NCBI RefSeq assembly: GCF_037975245.1
Contig: NC_092578.1
Span: forward strand, 19,980,821-20,044,820
Source of the DNA: Apostichopus japonicus
Lineage: Eukaryota; Echinodermata; Holothuroidea; Aspidochirotida; Stichopodidae
DNA length: 64,000 nucleotides
Reading direction: 5' to 3'
In this document: piece after piece, positions 13,501-25,634 of the stretch
Layout: the number at the start of each line of letters is the position of its first letter
Numbering within the stretch: position 1 is the stretch's first letter
Translations under genes and position numbers: made by a program
Notes under the pieces: model-generated
The model's input: the letters and a program-made list of their open reading frames with translations, nothing else
Told to the model about the DNA's origin: nothing
Databases searched by the model: none

Positions 13501-16500
13501 GTCAGCTCTGCTTATTTTCTTTTCTATTTGTTATGTTGCCATGGGTTGGAGGCGATGGGATGGGGGGGGGGGGGGCATTATTACCTTATAATTTTGTATA
13601 TCGCATACATTTGTAGAAGTACTGCTTGCCATGTATTTTTTTGCTTCATTCCTTGTCATTACATTTTATTGTATTTTATTATATTGAAATGTATTGTACT
13701 CATTTTAATATTTGATCGGTACTTTCAGGCCCAGATGACCAACGAGGTTGGTGGTTCTCCACAGTGAATGAAAGCTTCAGTGCCAAAGAAACAAGTAATG
13801 TTGACCCAGGTTTTCAGGAATCCCTAAGTTGCATTGCAGAAGCAGTCCAGAAGCATGGACCATTTGATGGTAATATTATTATAGGCTTCATTTGCTTATT
13901 TGTATTTGTTTGCACTCCCTCAGTGTGATTATATATATAAAGAGATATTCTACTGGAAGCAGTTGTTAAGTTTAGCATTTAATCTAGATGTCAACCTAAT
14001 TCACTTTGCAGCAGGTCCACTAGTGATTCATTCCATTAACATGTGCATTGTTTCAATTGGTGCAATCAGTTGTTAATTAGTCTAACCACTGGATGATGAC
14101 AATTCCTTCAATTTGTGTGATTTGCAATTTAGGTTAGATATGCTGTATGTCCATGTACAGTATTATTAAAGTATCACAGGGTTTGGATAATTTTTTTGAA
14201 ACCCTGCAGTGTTATTTAGCTAGTTGCATTACAGAATATGTTTAAAGTCGACCCAAATCTTCAATTCAGACTTGAGAATGTTCATTACATTCCTTTTCCA
14301 AATGGTAAATTGCACCAAATATTTCAAAAGTCGGTCATTTGTAACATGTTGCCAGAAAGACATACTTGAGAGTGTGGTTTAATAGTTCTGTCATATCTGA
14401 ATTGAACTAAAAACAGAAACATTACAAAGTTGTGATATCAGGACTTTCATTGCTGAAGTTTATGGTAAATTCTGTTCTAACCAGTATTTCTCATTGCTCT
14501 TTTAATATATTTTATTTAATGTTTTTAGTATGTTAAGGGATGCTCTAGAAGTTCATCCAAGAAGTAAACAGCCTTTTTTATCCTAAAATTATGTTGTTTG
14601 TCACAATTCTGCTTTTCAGTTGCTGGTCACATCTCAGTCTTTTACATTCTCTTGTTGCTTGTTGCAGGAATACTTGGTTTCAGCCAAGGAGCTTCTATGG
14701 TTGGAATGGTCTGTGCACTCATGGAACAAGGAGGTTTGTCTCAAACCTTCCATTCAAATTTTACTACATTGATGACAATTTCAACAATTGAAGTTTAAAG
14801 GGATATTTCAGTTGCTGAAGTTGATTGCTGAAAACAATTGCTGGAAGTGTTTGGGATATTTATTTGTATTTTACTGACAAGATATGAGTTTTCTAAATTT
14901 AGTGATATTTTGTTAATGCATTTGGCAATAGCAAAATTAATGACATCATCTTGTAATTGAGCTGAAAATGTTTATGATTTCTTTATAATATTTAAATCAT
15001 GTATCCACAGAGGAAAACAATAATAATCCACTTCATGGAGACTTTAGCCAGTCAACTAACTGTGTGTTTTATAAGTTTGTCTTTAAGGGTTACATTCCTG
15101 CCAGGGGAATTACCCTTTGAATAATATAATGTTCATCTTCTGTATCTTCAGCACAAATATATTATTCTCAAGCTTTTGGTGATAAATTTCCAAAAGTACT
15201 CTCCAGTCTTGTCTTCACCTGACAGCTGTTTAGAGGTGTTGAGGACATTCTTCTTAGACGTTTCATTGATAGTAAAGACCATTTGACTGTGGGTGTAATG
15301 TTTTGAGCATAGGTGGTAAACCTTGTTGATCACTTATAAAACTCCATTTAGTATGTTATTCCACAGTTTTTCTTATACTATCTTCAGAATATGTTAATTT
15401 TCTCAATTTATCACTCACAAATATTGAAGAGTAATCTTGGGTTCATATCCCCTTTGCAGATTCTAGGTTCAAATTTGACTTTGCGATAATGATAGCAGCA
15501 TTTAGAAGTCACAGCACTCAACATGATGTTTGCTACTCCAGAACAATTCAGCTTCCCTGCCTTCATGTGTTTGGTGATACAGATCAAGTCATTCCAAAAG
15601 GTACTTTATGACATTTACTCAGTAATTCTCAACTGGATGCAATGTATCATCAACTAGCTCACACACAGCCTGGGACTATTTTGCGTTGTGTAATATGTAA
15701 GGCAAAGAAAAAATAAGGAAAAATTAGACTAACATAACACTGTGGTGATCATAGATTGCACATGTATGGGAGGCAAGGCACTCAGTTTGAGGTTTCTAGT
15801 TCAACAGTTTGCAAGCTGAAGTGACAGCCTGAGTAAAATTTATCAGCTTAGGGAATGTTGTCTGTTTCTCCAATATTCTAAAAATTAATACTGCTACTCT
15901 ATTTGACTTTTTGAAGACTTTCTTTTCTGTATTATTTTAATAGTAGTTCAAGTTTGGTTGAAATCAGGTAGAAGTTTGAGCCTCCAAGAGTGAATTATAA
16001 CATTATTTATATCTCATTTGCCTTCTGGTTCCATTTTTGGAGAGGGGGAATTAAGTCATAGGAGGTGAGGGAGGGGGTCATTGGAGGTGGGTGACAGGGT
16101 TGTTGGAGGTGGGTGAGGGAGTCGTTGGAGGTGGGTGAGGGGGTAATTGGGGGTGCGTGAGGGGGGTCATTGGAGGTGGGAGAGGGGCTAATAGACATCA
16201 TTTAATCTTTCATCATACTTTGCTTTCAACTGTGTTTACAAACCTGGTTCAAACTTGACAGTTTATTTTTGTTTGTTTTTCACAGAAATGAGTGAAGAAC
16301 ATCTTCAGTATTTTGAAAACAACACTCAGTTGAATCATTCTGGAGGTAATCTTTCTTTGAAATCTTAATAGCGAGATTGTATGTAATTTCATGGAATGAC
16401 TTATTTTGGTCAAGTAACCTATGCATTCAAGTTTGTGTGAGTGTATATGTATGTGAGGAACTTGGCTTGTAATTGAGATTTGTGGAGGTCTAAGTTCAAT

Positions 16501-17353
16501 GGCTGATTTTTTTAAATTTATGTAAATATCTCACAAAGTGAAACTTTGATGAAATTCATAATTGGCATATGGATACACCTTATTGAGCAGAATAATGTTA
16601 TTGTTTGTGGAGGAGATGAAAGGTCTTTTGAGGTCAGTCTTAAAACGTAATAAACAAATACCTTCAAAAGCAAAGCGTTGATGAACTTAACACTAAACAT
16701 GGATCAATCTTTATGAGTATAAAAGATATACATTAGATTTATATCAATATTATAATCTTAAAAGTAATTCATGATTGAAATTTGAACTTAGTGCTTGGAT
16801 TCAACTTAAGTAGTCTTATGTGGAGGTCTAAGCTTGGTGTGGTGTTACAGTTAAGGTTCAATTTGATGTAGTTTGACATTTTTTACAAATGTATGTGTTG
16901 AAGAAAAGGTTGGAAATTGCTTTCTGTTTATCCTTTATCTTAATGCAATTTGATTCATGTATACATGCTCTATGTATTAATTAGCATTTCAAATTTACTA
17001 AAATCAAAGTTAATACCTGCTATCAAAGGAATAAGGAAGTCCTAGATTTGAAAAGTATATAATATGGAGGAAATAATATTTATTGTTCTACCTACCTTCC
17101 CTTTTTCAAATCTGAAATGGGAATATTGTTTTGCTCCATCCTCCTTGGCAAATAATCTAGGTATAGGACCATTTGCATTGAATTATGTATTAATTTCTGA
17201 TTACCATTATTGTTCCTACCATCCTTGTTTTTAGGACATTTTGTGCCAGCATCATCTGCTCAGAAAGGAGTGTATACTGAGTTCTTACAAATCCAACTGA
17301 GACAAAAGGAGCAACTTGCAAACTACAGAGAAGACGTGATGATGGTTTCATGA
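10507..17353 (+). CDS. OVCA2: OVCA2-type serine hydrolase (FSH family esterase), complete
   Basis: Eight exons: 10507-10530, 12475-12568, 13199-13243, 13729-13869, 14668-14733, 15460-15600, 16286-16345, 17235-17353. Phases join to a 229-residue protein ending in TGA. This is an alpha/beta hydrolase of the FSH1/OVCA2 family, which are small cytosolic serine esterases; human OVCA2 has been reported to cleave long-chain ester substrates. Visible motifs: LCLHGYRQN at the N-terminus (oxyanion-loop strand), FRGKTGSLRK, RGWWF, the nucleophile elbow GFSQGA (Ser107), HVFGDTDQVIP (Asp165) and GGHFVP (His192), so the catalytic triad is intact. Length matches the family. The first exon codes only eight residues (MASSDKLK) and ends at a weak donor, GTTAGC. 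I chose it because the acceptor at 12475 opens in frame with ILCLHGYRQN; this exon is the least certain part. Intron 1 has taken two DNA transposon insertions, and a 102-bp minisatellite begins immediately after the stop. Confidence 0.92.
10846..11225. mobile_element. hAT-type MITE, about 380 bp
   Basis: Left end CAGTGGCGGAGCTAGGG, right end (reverse complement) CAGTGGCGGAGCGTCC: inverted ends sharing the first 12 bases. Flanking 8-mers CTCCTGAC (10838-10845) and CTCCTGGC (11226-11233) match 7 of 8, as expected for an aged hAT target duplication. No transposase frame. It carries, near the left end, a diverged copy of a core module (TATCGCCGGAAATGACCC and the preceding GCGGAGC...GAGCGTACAG) also found in the elements at 60.7-62.5 kb. 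Lies in OVCA2 intron 1. Confidence 0.85.
11384..11815. mobile_element. 5' portion of the GAATGACA transposon (second copy)
   Basis: Starts GGATGTTACTAAAACGAATG and follows the element at 63174-63803 closely for about 430 bp: CACATAACGAATGACA, GTTGACTAAAACGAATGACA, TCACAGTTCAGACTT, TAAAGTACGGACAAGAT and CTACAGAGGTAAA all occur in order. Similarity stops near CAGCACTCA, and the right terminus with TGTCATTCG repeats is absent. Inserted in OVCA2 intron 1, about 150 bp after the hAT-type MITE. Confidence 0.85.
16060..16194. repeat. 22-bp G-rich minisatellite, about 6 copies
   Basis: Imperfect units GGAGGTGGGTGAGGGGGTCA plus TT, in OVCA2 intron 6. The transcript strand is G-rich, with GGGGG runs. 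Confidence 0.9.
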
Positions 17354-17356
17354 TGT

Positions 17357-17830
17357 CAGATGGCGGCTATTAGATCGGCAAAGGTTGGAACCATAAAGTA
17401 GTAGGAGAGAAATATTCTGCTGATTGATTGCTACCTTTCTCAAACAGGACAGGTAGCGCAGATGTCGGCTATTAGATTGGCAACGGTTTGAACCATGAAG
17501 TAGCAAGAGAGGAATATTCTGCTGATTGATTGCTACCTTTCTCATTCAGGACAGGTAGCGCAGATGGCGGCTATTAGATTGGCAACGGTTTGAACCATGA
17601 AGTAGCAAGAGAGGAATATTCTGCTGATTGATTGCTACCTTTCTCATTCAGGACAGGTAGCGCAGATGGCGGCTATTAGATTGGCAATGGTTTGAACCAT
17701 GAAGGAGCTTTTTGAACACAAAATAAAGGCTCTGCATAGTGAAGATGAATTATTTGTGACAAGAACAGTGATAAAGTAGTAGGAGAGGAATATTCTGCTG
17801 ATTGATTGCTACCTTTCTCATGCAGAACAT
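17357..17830. repeat. 102-bp minisatellite in the OVCA2 3' UTR
   Basis: Starts 4 bp after the OVCA2 stop codon. GGCTATTAGAT recurs at exact 102-bp spacing (about 17364, 17466, 17568, 17670). The tail of the unit (GATTGATTGCTACCTTTCTC) recurs once more at about 17800, after non-repeat sequence. Each unit contains TTCTCATTCAG followed closely by GACAGGTAGCG, a juxtaposed acceptor-like and donor-like pair. Confidence 0.93.
17722..17727 (+). promoter_or_regulatory. Candidate polyadenylation signal of OVCA2
   Basis: AATAAA about 370 nt after the OVCA2 stop, inside the end of the 102-bp array region. The first canonical hexamer downstream of the stop that I see; the cleavage site is not visible. 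Confidence 0.45.
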
Positions 17831-18900
17831 TCATTACATATGCATATTCTGTGACAACAGCAAATTGAAGTGGGGAGGGGAGGGGGGGTTACTTTGTTTG
17901 AGTGGTTGTGTACATTAAAATGTTCTCATATTATTTCTTGTAACATCAGACAGATCACTTTTGTGGAGGCGATATAACGACAACAAAGAAACAAGTGAGC
18001 TAGTGAGTGTTGGTATGAGAAGCAGGGAGGGAGATAGACGGGGGGGGGCATTTTGTTCTTACTCTTGTGCAATATTTTGTTATAAGGAATTATCATTTCG
18101 AACTATTGTTAGTTACTAAAATGTGTCTGAAAATAATTCATCCGTTTTCTTGTGGAGTAACATATGTTCCTGCAAACTCCTATTATATCTCTTTTGCCAG
18201 GGATTCTTCACAATCATCCATTACTTGTTTAATCAGTATATGCTACCAAATCTTTCTTTTGTCATTTCTTACTGTAATAAGCTAAAATATCCATATAAGA
18301 AGTAAACACTATAAAAAAAGTTAAGTCATCAACAGTCATTTATTTGCCATAATTTTACTGCTTTCTTATCTTGCAAAATATTCATTTTTATCACATGGAT
18401 TACATTATTGTAGTACAAATATTATTTGTCTCAATCTAACTTCAATCCCAAAATGATTTATGTTTTGCATGTAAGGCTAAGTTGATGACATTTGCTCCGC
18501 AGTGCAGAATTAAGTTTCAATCATTGTTTTATTTGTTTTTAACTCAACCAAAACATGAACTTTTAACTTCATACATGCATTGTACATCATATTAGGCCAT
18601 AAAAGTTGTATTTCCCCTTTGAGTTTTGCATCGGAGAAAATGAGCTAATGGTGTGTTAGACTAAATAGTCCAGCCACAAATGAATAAGGGTCATCTCAAA
18701 ATTTAAAGTGTAATAGAAATATATCTTGCACTGAGACCAGTGCAGCTTTTATTGGTATACAACATATCAAAAGTAATTTGTGCTGGAAGACATTCTGTAA
18801 TATATGAGTATATAAATTACACGTTGTATTTGTGTATTTAAGCTTCATGCTTAATGAAATGATACTGGGAGTCCTAGTATATCTCTGTCAAATTCCATCA
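17831..18900. other. Convergent 3' intergenic interval
   Basis: Between the 3' ends of OVCA2 (plus) and the SDR gene (minus). No coding exon recognised. Contains G-runs near 17870-17890 and 18043-18050. On the minus strand several AATAAA candidates for the SDR transcript appear (TTTATT on the plus strand at about 18339, 18528 and 18748); I cannot tell which is used. Confidence 0.5.
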
Positions 18901-21900
18901 TCATGGGCAGAGCAAGAAGCGCCCTCCATCAACAGATAAGGTCTCTCCTGTTGTAAAAGAGGCATGGTCTGATGCAAGGAAGAGGATAGCCCTGGAAACT
19001 TCTTCCGATTCTCCAATGCGGCCAAGAGGATGAATTCTTCTTGCCAACTGAAGAAAACAAGATAAATTTTAGTTTGAAAATGGTGATACTGATTATCAAG
19101 CAATTTATTTAACTTATTATGGAGATGGAAGAAATTGCAACTTGCGTATTGGTTGATTACCCCTCCCCCTCCCTCCATGCAACTTGTGTATTGGTTGATT
19201 AGCCCCCCCCCCATCCCTCCACACGAAAGCTAATCCATCAAGAACCAAAGAAAGCCTGCTGTCCTAGGATTTGTTTAGTTGTGGACTCCACATTGTACCA
19301 GGTGAAGGTTCATAGTTCTATTTATGATATATTTCATCACAGAAATATTACTGTGATATGGGTCTAATACTGGATATTAATGAAAATATTGCTACTGTAA
19401 AACCAGGAAATGGCTTGAATTGCTACATTTCTGAGAACACGGTAATCTTAATCAGGGGTTGTGGATGAGGTTTCAACCTGGGGAGGGTGAGGCAGGGGTA
19501 AACTCCAAGGGGCACTGGTACATGTGACTTTCACCTGACGTGTAAACCACAAACTTTGTAACAAAATACATCATCTGTGAATTATGTACCAGGAGCTACA
19601 ACCTTTTGCATACTTTTCAACAAGAGGATACATTCCAATAACATTTTTTTCTTTAATTTTTCAACATGGGCACATTTTTGTTACAATTTTGTTTAATATT
19701 CAAACAAAAGGGCACCTTTTAATGGGACAATCATACATAATTGGCTGGAGGGGTAAGGGGACACATCTCCCTGGCTACCACCATCACTGATCATAATCAA
19801 CTGAGTACTAACCTCTCTGACCACTTTCTCCTCTCTACCAGCTCTGGTATGCAGTGGTGTTGCAATACTTCCAGGGCTGAGTGCAAGAGAATTAGATTGT
19901 TTGGCAAATTATGATCATTTGCTGGGCAAGAGGTTGCGGTCTAGTGAAGTACGACATCTGAAAAGGGGAGGGGCTGCATATGACTAGTGATGTGAGGGGT
20001 CCTTTTGCAGTAACTCATAAGAAAATGAAGGCTATGCAAAGGGCTTCCCAAAAGGGAGAAGGGGTATCACATTCTAAAGTGAAGTGTCACAGACATTATT
20101 ATTTGTTTTGTATACAAATGTGTTACAAATGCATGCAAGGTTTGGTTATGCAAGGGAGACTGAGATGCTGGGAAGGGGGTGGGATGTAGGAGAAACATTT
20201 CATATGGAAAAAAAAAATTGCAATTAACTAAAGTTTTCACTTACTTAACAGAGTTGACTCTTACTTGCTTTGTAGCTAAACCTTGAAAAGACCGTAAAGA
20301 AGAAGAAACAATTGACTTAAATATGTTCAATTCTTCGAAATATTAAACATTGTAGTTCTTAATCTTACACTTTCTTCTCAGAAGTCAGCTACAAATTCTG
20401 ATGTTGGCTTCATTTGTTTTCAGTCTGCAAGAATCTGACTACATAATAGACTTACCTCATACTCGTATGGAGGATGTGAAACAATTAAACTTCAAACTAT
20501 TGACTGTGTAGGCAAGGCGTGATGGCCTTTAATTTAGTACACGATTCTACACCAGTGAAGCATAATTACCCACAAAGATGCTAAATGGACAAAAAAACTT
20601 TTATCCCTATTTCATATTCCTGATATTATTTTGTATTGGATATCACCAATGGAACTGCCTGGAAAGGACTAGATCCATCGCTTAAAACAGTTATGTGCAT
20701 TTTGGAAATGTCTGCCAATTTTTCAAAACTATGGCAGGACCACAATTAGAGACAAATTTGGTCATTAAACAAGATAAGCTTTCTTTCAACACTTACATCG
20801 AGCAGCTGATTCTGTGAAGTAGTCTAACGCAGCTTTCGTCAGGTTGTATACCAACATATTTGGTACCTGTGAATGACACAAGCTTGCACTGAATACGCAA
20901 GGCTTACAATGAATCTGCAAATCAGATTTACATGTTGTTTGTATGAAGGGTTTTATGGTACTTAGTCTTATTCTCGCATCCCTATACCCCAGCCCCTCAT
21001 ACCCTCTTCCCTACTCTCAATCCTGACCCTTCATACCCTCTTCCCTACTCTCACCCCTGACTCCTCATACCCTCTTCCCTACTCTCACCCCTGACTCCTC
21101 ATACCCTCTTCCCTACTCTCACCCCTGACTCCTCATACCCTCTTCCCTATTCTCACCCCTGACTCCTCATACCCTCTTCCCTACTTTCACCCCTGACTCC
21201 TTTTACCCTCTTCCCTACTCTCACCCCTGACTCCTCATACCCTCTTCCCTACTCTCACCCCTGACTCCTCATACCCTCTTCCCTACTCTCACCCCTGACT
21301 CCTCATACCCTCTTCCCTACTCTCACCCCTGACTCCTCTTACCCTCTTCCCTACTCTCACCCCTGACTCCTCATACCCTCTTCCCTACTCTGATCCCTCC
21401 CATGTTCTTATTTACTCTCAACCATATGCCAGTTACAACCAGTTGGACTAAAAACTTACCGCTGCTTTAGCACAAATACTGGAAACAGTAACAATGTTCC
21501 CTAAAAAGAAACAGCAAATGAATCAAACATAAGATCAGGAAAAATCACTATACTAACATTTCTTTTTAATAGGGGTAACCACAGGGAGGCTAACATTCCA
21601 TCCAGACTGACTGGTAATAATGTGTATATATATGCCATCAAACCTGGCGATGAATTAATGGTGAGCATCTTTCAAAATAAGTTAAAATAGTAGTTTTGGA
21701 AAGTTACAACAATTATATTCTTAATTTGCTTGAAGCCAGTTATGGATTAAACATTATTATGTTTTATTTTATATGCATGAGGAGGAAGCCATTTGTAACT
21801 AAAACCTTTCTTGTGGAGTATTTTATGGATTGGTTAGTGTCTGAACTGTTTATTCTCATCCAGGTCACAACAACTTTACCAAAATAGATGGCGTGATACT

Positions 21901-24900
21901 GATATATAACAACAGTGAAGAATGATCTAATTGTTCATACTAGAGGGCTTATCAATGCATTGCTGTAACATGCACATAGTAATACCAGCATTGTACCTTT
22001 TTTACTTGCAAGAAAAATATAACATTTTTTTTTTCTACACATATGTATGGAAAGTTCCGAAATGTAATGTATATACAATGTACATCACTGAACCCTGAGT
22101 TGTAAAATTAAAATATATTTACTATGACCTTATAAAATGTGAACAATTTACCTTTAGTCTCGATTAGATGAGGAACAGCTAATTGGCTAAGCAGAAGAGT
22201 AGCTCTGACATTCAGAGAATAAAGATGATCAAACTTTTGAGATAGCTCAGGGTCTGCTAATGAGGTCATTCCTCCCTGGCCAGCATTATTGATCTGAAAG
22301 GTATAATTAAGCTCCACTCAAAAATTTGGTACCAATAAGGGAGAGATGTGTTGCAATGGGGCAGGTGCCTTACCCAATGGTTGTAGACCTTTCCCATCTT
22401 CCCCTGCCCTCCCCATCATGGTAAAAATTTAGTTGACCCTTCAGTTTTCAAGTTTGGATTCTTCATATCTTAACAATAAATCGTGGATACAAAATTCTCA
22501 GACTTTAACCTCTGTTGACCTCAAGTGACCTTTGACTCCACCAGGTTCAAATGAGGTCTTGTACTCACTTCTATGAATCTACATACTGTATCTCTTATGA
22601 AGTTCATCCAAACTTTACTTTTGCAGTTATTTTGTTAACAATGTTTTCAGACTTTGACCTATGTCAACATCAGATGACCTTTGACTGCCACCAATTTTCA
22701 ATAGGATGCTTGTATTGACCAAGAAGGACTACATATCAAGGACAACCTTCATCCAAGTTTCACTTTGTGGGTTATCATGTTTACAATGTCTTCATAGTTT
22801 AACAGGTGTTGACCTCAATCACCTTTGACCTCAACCAATTTGAATATGGTTACTGTACAGTAAGCTTCACCTTGAGTTATAGTATTCACAAGCCAAGCTG
22901 TCTCATTAAAACATACACACATACACCATAGCATAAATTTATTTGCCCTCTGCAAGGAACCTTTCTATTCAGTAGGTCTCCTTTAAATAACTCTTCAAGC
23001 AATAGCTGCATTTGTTTTTAGCATGAAAAACCCTTGATACAAGTAGAAACCAATGCAAATGAATGCAGGGCATGTTTGACTTCAAATACAATAGCCATCA
23101 ATTAAATAGGAAATTGGTGGAGAAAGACAAGGCTGATAAGAAATGTTACCAAAATGTTCAGCTTTCCAAACTTTTGTATGACAGCATCCATGATTCGTCC
23201 AGGAGCACCATCACTTGCCAAATCTTCTGATATTATCAAGATCTTTGAAGGAAGAGGTTATGAGATGAGGATTATGAAGTATTCAGTGTATAAAATTAGT
23301 TGTTAATTTGACTATCAAATAAACCTCTAACACTAAAAAAGCTGGTTTTAGTGACTTTAAACAACATGTGATGAATTATATCTGTGGCAGGTTTGGTACT
23401 GGCTGAAGTTGGTATCGTATACAAGGAGCTCGCACATTTTATGTAAAGTATGTAGAAGGCAAACAGAGATACATAACACTAGAGAACTAATTCCATTCTT
23501 CTTCCTTTATTTTATGTAGCTAAGACAACTTTACTTTATTTCACGTTTGCAAGGTATTAGCGTTGAACTAGTAAAAGATGCTACAACCAAGCAATGCTAT
23601 ATTGACTACTGACTGCGTAGGCAAGGCGTGATAGCATTTAATTTAGCTAGTAAAAGATGCTACAACCAAGCAATAATATAATTGACTGAGATAGGACATG
23701 TTAATTTACCAAAGTTATGTTAGTAATGATTAAGCTGAAAGGATTGATATACTGAAAATGTCCTCCCCCCCCCCCCAAATAGTTAATACCACCTGAGTAT
23801 ACCCTGCAAAAATGGGAGATTGAATATCTACCCAGAGTTCATAATGCTAGCCATATACTGAATGCTCCTCTGCACAAAATCATGATTTAACACACTGTGT
23901 TCTATTTCAGTGGTCAAGCCAAATTTGTCTTCACACAGGAAAGTATTCACGGTGCTCATCATTATACTGAAGGGCACTTCCATTTATAATCATACAGTGG
24001 CTGGTCAATTAAAGAGGTGTGTTCAAGGATGAATCCTAATGGCAGTACTTGAGGTAGTTGAAAGTCATGTGGTAATTTGCTAAATGGTTCGAAGTGGACA
24101 AAGTAGAACTGGATATGTGGTTGTAATGCTTACCACAAAGATGGCTTTGCCAGACATTGAGGGTATCTAATTATGTGTAAATATGATGTGCTATTTCTTT
24201 ATATGTAAAGTAAATGTGATATTCATCCAAAATACTGATCCATTAGGCTAAGTCCATCCCATTTCAGTTGTTAAATGTTAGTAGACCTACTGTTGAAAGT
24301 GATTTTGAAAAGAACAAACATATGCTGCGATCCATTATCACAGACTATGCAAAGTTCCTCTCCTGCTGATGAATATTAGTCCAAGTATTTGATAACCATT
24401 CATTAAACCACAATAAATGGTAATGTTAATTGACAAACATACTTTTTCAATTGCCAGTCCTTGTGTTTGACATTTGATTGAAACCTCTTCTAAACGATCT
24501 TTGTCCCTGCCAATTAGTGCTAATCCATCACAGCTCGCTGCAGCAAAATGGATGGCAGTCTCTGCACCAATACCAGAGCTTGCACCTCAACAGTGGATAA
24601 AAATAAATGTTATTACATACAAGCAACTTACATACTCACTGCAGAAAAAGATGTAGGTAACCACTTGGCTCTTACTGGGAGCAACATTGTAAAGTTTTGT
24701 GTTAACAGGGACCAGGTGAGGAACCATAACTATAGACAGAACTGTGTCAAGAAACAGCTCATCAAGTGCACATGTGCTGATGAATACACATGGAAGTGGA
24801 CATAAAGAAGTTATTGCTTGATGGCACCAAAAGTCACTAACAGATAAACATGACTAACTTGCATCACTATAACAATATTTGGAACTGCAAGGTCTTTCAA

Positions 24901-25634
24901 GGCTGTGAATATCATGAAAATAATTGTTATAAAACCACAATATTACACATGAGTCATTTTAAACAATTTGGCATATCCAGTAAGTCTTGATCAATTTGTA
25001 GTCCAACTTAGTTACAAAGTATCACAAAACAATATTGGTTTACAGCTACATAATCATCCTTGATATCATGCTATATTGACAAGAATGATATAATAATTAC
25101 AAAGTGCGCATGCACAGTATATTATTAACATGTTGCAAGGACAATGCACGATAATGTGATTTAAGTTATGTGACATTTCCAGTGACATTTTGCTCTTGAA
25201 TAATGTTGTCTTCAATGACATATTGACCCTGTGAAGGTGGGTTCATGTCAGTGACTGTGGAAATGGCTGATGTGTCTGATTGAAGACCTTAGAGTTAGAC
25301 TGAGTTAGACAAGAATGTTCTTCAGACTAATACATAATGATATTGATCTAATACTATTTAAATTACAATAATTAAGCAACAAATCTACAAATTTGAAAGA
25401 GAGCACTTTGGACAAAGATCTACTGTCTCCGTTATCCCTACCCTTGACATAATAACAAAACAGTAACTTAGGCCTAAGTCTATTTTGGAAATTACATGTT
25501 AGGCCTAGACAAGTGTTTAGAGCTAGTATAACTCAGAACACAACGTTAGGTCTCAGATTGCCGTCAGGAAAAACTCAGTCCTGTTCACCTGTAACAAGAA
25601 CAACCCTTCCTTCAAAACAGTACGAGGCAGACAT
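18901..25634 (-). CDS. Classical short-chain dehydrogenase/reductase, FabG-like, complete
   Basis: Nine exons in transcript order: 25634-25589, 24585-24443, 23242-23150, 22293-22152, 21500-21460, 20866-20797, 20281-20245, 19876-19813, 19047-18901. Total 783 nt, 260 residues plus TGA; every junction keeps phase. Visible classical-SDR features: cofactor loop TGASSGIG (residues 15-22), a basic residue after strand 2 in LIGRDKDRL (Arg42, typical of NADP(H) users), NNAG (96-99), and the tetrad Asn122 (SLNVRA), Ser149 (VTVSSI), Tyr162 and Lys166 (YNLTK). Then VRVNSVNPGSIATPL, and a C-terminal FLASDHASFTTGETLSVDGG. The layout resembles bacterial 3-oxoacyl-ACP reductases and animal relatives. It should reduce a carbonyl or oxidise an alcohol using a nicotinamide cofactor; the substrate cannot be inferred. 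The N-terminus shows no clear signal or membrane segment. No specific vertebrate orthologue is claimed. Short exons (37 and 41 nt) and the donor GTTAGT after exon 8 make it a hard gene for automated callers. Confidence 0.93.
20990..21393. repeat. 34-bp minisatellite, about 12 copies
   Basis: Units of ACCCTCTTCCCTACTCTCAC plus CCCTGACTCCTCAT, 34 bp each, in the SDR intron between the YNLTK exon and the VTVSS exon. It ends about 70 bp from the latter's donor. On the SDR strand it is purine-rich. Confidence 0.95.
22470..22865. repeat. Diverged ~150-bp repeat, three units, rich in TGACCT
   Basis: Three degenerate units. Each begins with an ACTTTRACCT-like phrase followed by a TTGACCTCAA/TGACCTTTGACT phrase and a CACCAATTT/CACCAGGTT phrase, then a CATCCAA.TTTAC phrase and a TTTACAATGT phrase. 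Similar TGACCT-rich text occurs near 30200 and, inverted, near 32300, so it looks like a dispersed repeat. Lies in an SDR intron. Confidence 0.6.
23568..23675. repeat. 79-bp duplication enclosing a dispersed motif
   Basis: CTAGTAAAAGATGCTACAAC and the next eight bases occur twice, 79 bp apart. The spacer holds GTAGGCAAGGCGTGATAGC plus ATTTAATTTAG, which also occurs (few mismatches) at 20507-20541 in another intron of the same gene. Confidence 0.75.
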
